Below are positions 57,036-64,000 of a stretch of 64,000 nucleotides of DNA, piece by piece. Numbering within the stretch: the first letter of the stretch is position 1; each line of letters starts with the position of its first letter. This DNA comes from Adenophora triphylla var. japonica (Eukaryota > Streptophyta > Magnoliopsida > Asterales > Campanulaceae): NCBI GenBank assembly GCA_022495995.1, contig JAFEMH010007468.1:24479-88478 (forward strand), read 5' to 3'. The notes below the pieces were generated by a model. That model searched no databases. It saw only the letters and a program-made list of their open reading frames with translations, and was not told the origin of the DNA. The translations under genes and the position numbers were made by a program.

Positions 57036-59440
57036 AGGCGAAGGACCCAGCACCGCCAATCACAAGCTTGACAGATGGGCAAACAAAATTAAAGCTCGAA
57101 GAATGGAGGTTGTCGATAACAATGGAGCGGTCAAAGCAAAGGCAAAAACACATCATAAGCCCTTACGCTACATTCGAATTCTTTCTCCCTGGTGAAAGAC
57201 GCCGACCAAGAAGCAATGGAATCACGAAGAAGCCGTCAAGAACGACTTGTCAAGGAATCACCTCGAGGCCCGTACCTCATCATCCAAACATCCCATCCGA
57301 GCTCTTTTCACCAAAGGGACCACAAATGTTCATACCCTTTTCCTGCAGCCAAGCACCGTTCCGCCGTAACTACTGGCGACCCGAGCTCCTTACACCGAGG
57401 AGAACCTAGGCAAACATGTGAACGGTCCATAGCTAAACACATACAAATCCCATAAACCCGGTCTCATCAATGACCTTTCCTATACACGTACCTTTCTTTT
57501 CACACATAGCCAACTTTGATCTCGCGACACGCTTGACTTTCTTCTCATAGGTTAATTCAAGACATTTGTTCATATCGGGATTAATGGTTGAACAACTCCG
57601 AACATTAACAAAGGGTTTAAAGCAATCTTGTGATCATTATGGATAAAACATGTTTTCGTATGTCTCGACAAGTCTTCTTTTCTACGATAATAGGGAAAAT
57701 TAGAGCTAAACACTGTCTTTCGTCGCCAGCAGAGTTTCCATACATCGCTCCAAACCTCTCTACGCTCATACTCTCCCTGCAAAAGAGTCAAACCTAAAGC
57801 GAGTTTTGGTTCCTCGCATTAAACTAGGCATCCACATAAAATCGATTCATTCCCCACTTCTCTAAAATACGTCCTGCGCTGTATACATTACAAGCCATTC
57901 TCTTATACACCTCGTTGACCAATCGAAAAAATCAAGGGACGGTTGCCTCGTCAGCCACATGGAGTTCAACTCAGATTGGGGCCGCATCGATTCACTCTAG
58001 AATCCCCATAGATGACTGGGGCCGATTCCTTCAAACTCCGGGCTTCACCAAGTCATTTCTTCAGACCGGGGCTTTGCCACACGAAGAGAAATTTTCATCC
58101 CAAGGGTCTACCTGAAGTTTCGACATCGGGGCTTCGTCAAGCATCCTTCGCCATTATGGTCTTAATCGAATTGGGGCTTTCTCGATACAGCCTTCGACAT
58201 CGAATTTCAATCCTCATGACACCTCTAGGCAACAAAGAGCATTGAAGGGCGCTTTTCTCCAAAGAAGTCTTCCTTCCTTCAAACAAAGACAGCTCTTAAC
58301 CTACAAAGGGTGGAAAAGCGAAAATATCCTCGCCGACACCACGCTCGTGCATCAGACATAAGAAAGTCTCCAATCTCGGCAACCTTATCGCTAACAAGAA
58401 GCATAATCCCCTGTAGGATAAGCCAAAGTTCAACTCATCAAACCTCAAAGCAACTGAGGCACCACCAAAACCTCCACCTCTCAAATGTTGGAGGACCCGA
58501 TCCTCACTCACCAAGTGCACTCAGCGAACATTTCCCTTTAGTCTCTCGCTCACCTCTTCATACCCTCACAAGCTCAAGCTAGAGGAAAGTTTGGCTCCGC
58601 ACCATGCTCCCCATGGACGCAACCTGTAATATGATCGACAACATCATCGTATCATAGCCAAAACATCACAATGAGCTGCACGTGACGAGCCGCTTCCAAT
58701 GAATGTCTTGCCCGCCAAGATGATGAACCCGCTAACATCAAGTCCACGTGATTTGAAGCCTTCATGATTCCCACACCGCCAAGGCCTACGATTCTACTTC
58801 CGCATCTCGTTCGCAAGCGGATGATCCCCACCGACTCCAAGTGTTGGACATTCCTATCACTTTCACACCCATCCTGGGCGACCCCGGCCGCATCAAATGA
58901 ATGGTGTGGTATCTACCCTTCACCAATGCCTCAAGTCTCCACGTGGCAAGGCAACGAGCACCACGCCTACTTGGCGACACGGGCTACCACCGAGGGGACC
59001 TACACCAACGGCATTCCGCAAGTTGTTGGAGATCAAGCATGATGACGATATGGCATTAATCTGATTCACTGGAGACCTCCAAGATCCAAATATGCAATGT
59101 GGACCTTCCACTATTCTCACGACCAAACTTCTCCCGCCATGAAGATGATGAAACTCATGAACTTCATCCTGTGACTCGGCAAAGGTTACAAGGCCAACAC
59201 CAAGTTATCAAGTCAAGGACCACACCACGGTCCAGGCTCTTATATGCCAACACCAGCCGACATCAGAAAACAAGAGGCTCGCTGGCACTAAGGCAAAGCA
59301 AAAGTTGTGTGAGAACCTCCTAAGGCATACCCAACCTCCGACCTTGCGCTTCGACCTCACCCACTACCGGTCAAAGGAACCGACAATGTGTATGTAATGA
59401 GGGAACCGTGAGGAGCCGATGAAGACGAGAAAGCGATTAC
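57036..59440 (+). other. Unassigned interior, part 2
   Basis: No gag/pol similarity was seen in any frame. Words of the type GGGGCTT and CGGGCTTC with CATC recur between 57960 and 58200, suggesting an old diverged repeat. Confidence 0.35.
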
Positions 59441-59445
59441 CCATC

Positions 59446-59880
59446 TCGCTAGAGATTACCCATCTTTTCGTGAGATTACCCATCTCTTAGAGAGATTACC
59501 CATCTTTTCGTGAGATTACCCATCTTCTCGTGAGATTACCCATCTTTCGTGAGATTACCCATCTTTTCGTGAGATTATCCATCTTTGGGAGATTACCCAT
59601 CTCCTAGAAAGATTACCCATCTTTTCGTGAGATTACCCATCTTTTCGTGAGATTACCCATCTCTTAGAGAGATTACCCATCTTTTCGTGAGATTACCCAT
59701 CTTTCGTGAGATTGATTACCCATCTTTTCGTGAGATTACCCATCTTTTCGTGAGATTACCCATCTTTTCGTGAGATTACCCATCTCTTAGTGAGATTACC
59801 CATCTTTTCATGAGATTACCCATCTTTTCGTGAAATTACCCATCTCGTGAGATTACCCATCTCCCGTGAGATTACCCTTT
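59446..59880 (+). repeat. Array B1, 20-bp unit
   Basis: About 21 copies of GAGATTACCCATCTTTTCGT with few changes. Confidence 0.92.
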
Positions 59881-61715
59881 CCGAGATTACCCTATCTCCT
59901 CGTGAGATCCTATCTCCATCTTTCCGTTTCGTGAGATTCTCCCTCGTGAGATCCTTTCGCCATCTCGTGAGAGATTATCTCCCCATCTCCTCGTGAGATC
60001 CTTTCTCGTTACCTCCTCGTGAGATCTTTCCGCTATCTCCCCGCGAGATTCCTTCCTGAGATTCTGCATCTCGCTCTCTCCCCGTGAGACTCCTTTCCGA
60101 GATTCTGCATCTCGCTATCTCCCCGTGAGATTCCTTCCCATGATTCCGAATCTCGCTATCTCCCTGTGAGACTCCTTCCCGAGATTCCGCATCTCGCTAT
60201 CTCCCCGTGAGATTCCTTCTGAGATTCCGCATCTCGCTATCTCCCCGTGAGATTCCTTCCTGAGATTCCGCATCTCGCTATCTCCCCGTGAGATTCCTTT
60301 TCGAGATTCTACATCTCGCTATCTCCCCGTGAGATTCCTTTCCGAGATTCCGCATCTCGCCATCTCCTCGTGAGATTCCTTTCCGAGATTCCCGCATCTC
60401 GCCATCTCCCCGTGAGATTCCTTTCCGAGATTCCCGCATCTCGCCATCTCCCGTGAGATTCCTTTCCGAGATTCTCGCATCTCCGCCATCTCCCCGTGAG
60501 ATTCCTTTCCCGAGATTCCGCATCTCGCCATCTCCCCGCGAGATTCCTTTCCGAGATTCCGCATCTCGCCATCTCCCCGTGAGATTCCTTTCCCGAGATT
60601 CTGCATCTCGCTATCTCACCGTGAGATTCCTTTCCGAGATTCCACATCTCGCCATCTCCTCGTGAGATTCCTTTCCGAGATTCCGCATCTCGCTATCTCC
60701 CCGTGAGATTCCCTCCGAGATTCTGAATCTCGCTATCTTCCCGTGAGATTCCTTTTCGAGATTCTGCATCTCGCTATCTCCCCATGAGATTCCTTTCTGA
60801 GATTCCGTGATCTCGCTATCTCCCCGCGAGATCCTTCCGAGATTCTGCATCTCGCCATCTCCTCGTGAGATTCCTTTCCTCTCGCCATCTCCCGCGAGAT
60901 TCCTTTTCGAGATTCCGCATCTCGCCATCTCCTCGTGAGATTCCTTTCCGAGATTCCGCATCTCGCCATCTCCCCGTGAGATTCCTTTCCGAGATTCCGC
61001 ATCTCGCCATCTCCCCGTGAGATTCCTTTCCTGAGATTCCGCATCTCGCCATCTCCCGTGAGATTCCTTTCCGAGATCTCCGCATCTCGCCATCTCCCCG
61101 TGAGATTCTTTTCCGAGATTCTCGCATCTCCCCATCTCCCCGTGAGATTCCTTTCCAAGATTCCGCATCTCGCCATCTCCCCGTGAGATTCCTTCCTGAG
61201 ATTCCGCATCTCGCCATCTCCCCATGAGATTCCTTTCCCGAGATTCCGCATCTCGCCATCTCCCCGCGAGATTCCTTTTTCCGAGATTCCGCATCTCGCC
61301 ATCTCCCCGTGCGAGATTCCTTCCCGAGATTCCGCATCTCGCCATCTCCCCGTGAGATTCCTTTCCGAGATTCCGTATCTCGCCATCTCCCCGTGAGATT
61401 CCTTTCCCGAGATTCCGCATCTCGCCATCTCCCCGTGAGATTCCTTTCCGAGATTCCGCATCTCGCCATCTCCCCGTGAGATTCCTTTCCGAGATTCCCG
61501 CATCTCGCTATCTCCCCGTGAGATTCTTTCCCGAGATTCCTACATCTTGCCATCTCCTCGTGAGATTCCTTTTCGAGATCCTACATCTCGCTATCTCCCC
61601 GCGAGATTCCTTCCCGAGATTTCGCATCTCGCCATCTCCTCGTGAGACCCTTTCCTATTATTCTCCCTCGTGAGATCCTCTCCCGAGATTTCACATCTCG
61701 TCATCTCCCCTACTT
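59880..61715 (+). repeat. Array B2, 41-bp unit
   Basis: More than 40 copies of a unit made of GAGATTCCGCATCTCGCC, ATCTCCCCGT, and GAGATTCCTTTCC. Its GAGATT-C words connect it to B1. Long minus-strand frames here (up to 269 codons, MRNLGKESHGE type) are repeat readings. Confidence 0.92.
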
Positions 61716-61849
61716 CGTAGCGGACACGCTAACCGACCCCCTCTCCCGAGTGTCACGCTCCCAGCTTAGTTTTCTACTAACGCTCATTCCCTGCAGACAG
61801 CAATTCTCGCTAGTCCTCACTTCAACGCTCGTCTCCGCACGCTAAATTT

Positions 61850-62160
61850 CAATCCCCGGCCAACGCTTCTGCATTCAAACGCCACTTCCATATCAAGTCC
61901 TCACTAACGACGCTTGACATTCAAACGCTCATTTACATCCCAAGTTGACGCTTGACATTCAAACGCTCATTTCACCCCAAACCGGACAAATTTGACATTC
62001 AAACGCCACCCTCGTTCTCTCTGACATCAAATCACATTCAAACGCTTACTTCCCAAGTTGACGCTTGACATTCAAACGCTCAATCACCCCACCGCCGTTA
62101 CAATCGCTCCAGACGTTAAATTCAAACCGACGCTTGACATTCAAACGCCAATCATGTCCG
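61850..62160 (+). repeat. Array C, CGCTTGACATTCAAACG repeat
   Basis: Six to eight degenerate copies of GACGCTTGACATTCAAACGC + TCATTTC. It is related to the LTR repeat at 50960-51240 and to CATTCAA-ACGCTC words at 51200-51270. Confidence 0.75.
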
Positions 62161-62779
62161 ACATCAAATCACTCTGTCTCCGACGTTAAAATTCTTTTCA
62201 CTAACGCCCTTCTCACGCAAAGCCCGTACATAGTCACAACGCCTTCCGACCAACAATTCCCTTCCGACATTCCGAACGCTCATCTTCGACAACACAAGCC
62301 GAACCCGTAAGCCCGAATGCTTCACCAACTCGCTTCCCAACAAACTGCAATAAGCTCCGAACCCCAAGGCAACGAACGCCTTGCAACATTTTCCTTTCCT
62401 GCAATAAGCCCAACACAACCATTTGCACGAACGCCGCAACCTTCTGATGCCATCATAAGCTCAATCCCAAGGCACGAACGCTTGTAATAATTCTCCGCAG
62501 CCATTCAAGCCCATTCCCTAAGGCAACGAACGCTCAATACCATTCCCCAAGGCGGAACCGTAAGCCCGGATTGCCCTCGAACCTGCCGCCATCAAGGTAA
62601 GCCACAACAATCTCGTGCCATCATAAGCTTCCACAAGAATCTCTTCGCCATCATCGTAATAAACACTCTCCTCGAACTGAGATCTCAAACCATTTCCGCG
62701 CCTCGAACAAGACCACTCCTGCCTTCAAACCATTTATCGGAATGTCACCATTCGTCAACTCGTGCTTTCAAAACGCCTC
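62161..62779 (+). other. Unassigned interior, part 3
   Basis: Degenerate CCAAGGCAACGAACGC and CATCATAAGCT words recur. No coding similarity was seen. Confidence 0.4.
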
Positions 62780-64000
62780 GTGTGAGATTCAACCCATTCC
62801 TCTGGCGATTTCCGACATCCCTCGAAGGCTCTCTCCTCGTGAGAACGCCTTCAAATAGTCTCCATTCGCCTGATGCCTCGGAGATTCACCCATCTACGCC
62901 TCGTGAGATAGTCTCCATCTCCCGTGTGGATGCCTCGCAATGGTCTCAGCCTCCTCGTGAGATTCGTCTCCTCGTGAATTCAGTCCCATCTCCTCGTGAG
63001 ATTCACCCATCTCCTCAGTGAGATTCGCCATCTCACTTAGGTTCGTACGCCTCACGTGAGATTCAGTCTCCATTCGAGTTCGGATGCCTCGCGAGATGGT
63101 CTCACTCCTGAGATTCGACGCCATCTCCTCGTGATTCACCCATGCCTCCCTCGTGAGATGGTCTCACTTAGGTTCACCCATCTCCCTCGTGAGATCTCAC
63201 TCATCTCAGTTCAACCGTGGATGCCTCGCAATGGTCTCACTTAGGTTCGTACGCCTCACAATAGTCTCCATTCGTGTTCGGATGCCTCGCAATGGTCTCA
63301 CTTAGGTTCGTACGCCTCACAATAGTCTCCATTCAGTGTTCGGATGCCTCGCAATGGTCTCACTTAGGTTCGTACGCCTCACAATAGTCTCCATTCAGTT
63401 CGGATGCCTCGCAATGGTCTCACTTAGGTTCGTACGCCACAATAGTCTCCATTCAGGTTCGGATGCCTCGCAATGGTCTCACTTAGGTTCGTACGCCCCA
63501 CAATAGTCTCCATTCAGTTCGGATGCCTCGCAATGGTCTCACTTAGGTTCGTGACGCCTCACAATAGTCTCCATTCAGGTTCTGCATGCCTCGCAATGGT
63601 CTCACTTAGGTTCGTACGCCTCACAATAGTCTCCATTCAGTGTTCTGGATGCCTCGCAATGGTCTCACTTAGGTTCGTACGCCTCACAATAGTCTCCATT
63701 CAGTTCGGATGCCTCGCAATGGTCTCACTTAGGTTCGTACGCCTCACAATAGTCTCCATTCAGTTCGGATGCCTCGCAATGGTCTCACTTAGGTTCGTAC
63801 GCCTCACAATAGTCTCCATTCAGTTCGGATGCCTCGCAATGGTCTCACTTAGGTTCGTACGCCTCACAATAGTCTCCATTCAGTTCTGATGCCTCGCAAT
63901 GGTCTCACTTAGGTTCGTACGCCTCACAATAGTCTCCATTCAGTTCGGATGCCTCGCAATGGTCTCACTTAGGTTCGTACGCTCACAATAGTCTCCATTC
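62780..64000 (+). repeat. Array D, 60-bp dimeric unit, runs off the window
   Basis: From about 63170 the unit is GGTCTCACTTAGGTTCGTAC + GCCTCACAAT joined to AGTCTCCATTCAGTTCGGAT + GCCTCGCAAT, that is two related 30-bp halves. About 13 near-identical units reach the window end. The stretch 62780-63170 is a degenerate border with CTCGTGAGATTC words shared with B2. A 20-residue repeated ORF arises because 60 is divisible by three. Confidence 0.93.

Larger units (their letters stand above)
49325..64000 (+). mobile_element. Tat/Ogre-like LTR element with satellite-rich interior, 5' part
   Basis: The left end TGTAAGTACCC abuts the truncated viral copy. A 2.2-kb LTR with its own TATA box is followed by TGGCGACT-type primer-binding sequences typical of the Tat/Ogre lineage of Ty3/gypsy. 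The interior visible to the window end (12.4 kb) shows no gag, protease, RT, RNase H or integrase, only leader-like DNA and long tandem arrays. It may be a large non-autonomous derivative, or coding genes may lie beyond 64000. The 3' LTR and right target duplication are outside the window. Confidence 0.7.

Noticed and set aside
56591..57409. 272-codon ORF with lysine tracts
   Set aside because: The lysines come from poly-A runs in a short tandem repeat. The flanking parts show no domain.
60278..61553. Overlapping minus-strand ORFs up to 269 codons
   Set aside because: Repeat readings of the 41-bp array in all three frames; no biological signal beyond the period.
63473..63889. 138-codon ORF with a 20-residue repeat
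   Set aside because: It follows from a 60-bp unit being divisible by three; no start context or composition of a protein gene.
59446..64000. CRISPR array
   Set aside because: Repeats are contiguous without unique spacers, in a plant nuclear context with no cas genes.

Overview
The window is nuclear DNA from a flowering plant, most likely a eudicot. Its genes have introns and belong to plant families (clade-D-type PP2C phosphatase, RHY1A-like RING-H2 ligase; fragments of patellin, mTERF, KUP/HAK transporter and plant VIT-domain protein genes). The rest is dominated by plant mobile elements: Stowaway, Mutator-like, hAT and PIF-like MITEs, Helitron ends, Ty1/copia and Ty3/gypsy remnants, and an endogenous pararetrovirus. 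I cannot name the species.

1-25,000 is AT-rich. It holds one nearly complete gene, a four-exon PP2C on the minus strand (4052-7176) with an in-frame stop in exon 3, plus a patellin gene fragment (2288-2690). The rest is nested DNA transposons. Four elements (658-2091, 8009-8915, 16336-17348, 18053-19243) form one family: each has a perfect 9-bp target duplication, the same palindromic terminal repeats, a GGATATCC-rich array at one end and unrelated gene-like cargo at the other. Two further elements with 9-bp duplications (10139-11077, 19451-21736) carry fragments of a BCS1-like AAA-ATPase and a KUP/HAK potassium transporter. The cargo at 658-2091 is a fragment of a VIT-domain (ITIH-like) gene. 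The locus is thus rich in Pack-MULE-like gene capture.

25,016-35,200 is a single minus-strand RING-H2 gene (RHY1A-like). Three small exons are spread over about 10 kb. Intron 2 holds a short, internally deleted copia element with both LTRs, and intron 1 holds many MITEs.

35,700-44,900 contains probable Helitron material carrying gene scraps, an mTERF pseudogene, a GGCCTTGG-rich repeat, an orphan promoter/leader and a decayed Ty3/gypsy gag with its primer-binding site.

44,940-49,324 is an endogenous Caulimoviridae-like pararetrovirus next to a 107-bp (TA)n tract. It consists of two head-to-tail partial copies, with one coat-protein-like segment inverted inside the first.

At 49,325 the second viral copy is cut by a GC-richer Ty3/gypsy Tat/Ogre-like LTR element that runs past the window end. 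About 14.7 kb of it is visible: a 2.2-kb LTR, a primer-binding-site region, then no recognisable gag or pol, only long satellite-like arrays (52.8-55.5, 59.4-61.7, 61.85-62.2 and 62.8-64.0 kb). Many of the array units are dimers of about 28-34 bp. Long ORFs in this part are by-products of repeat units whose length is a multiple of three or that lack stop codons.
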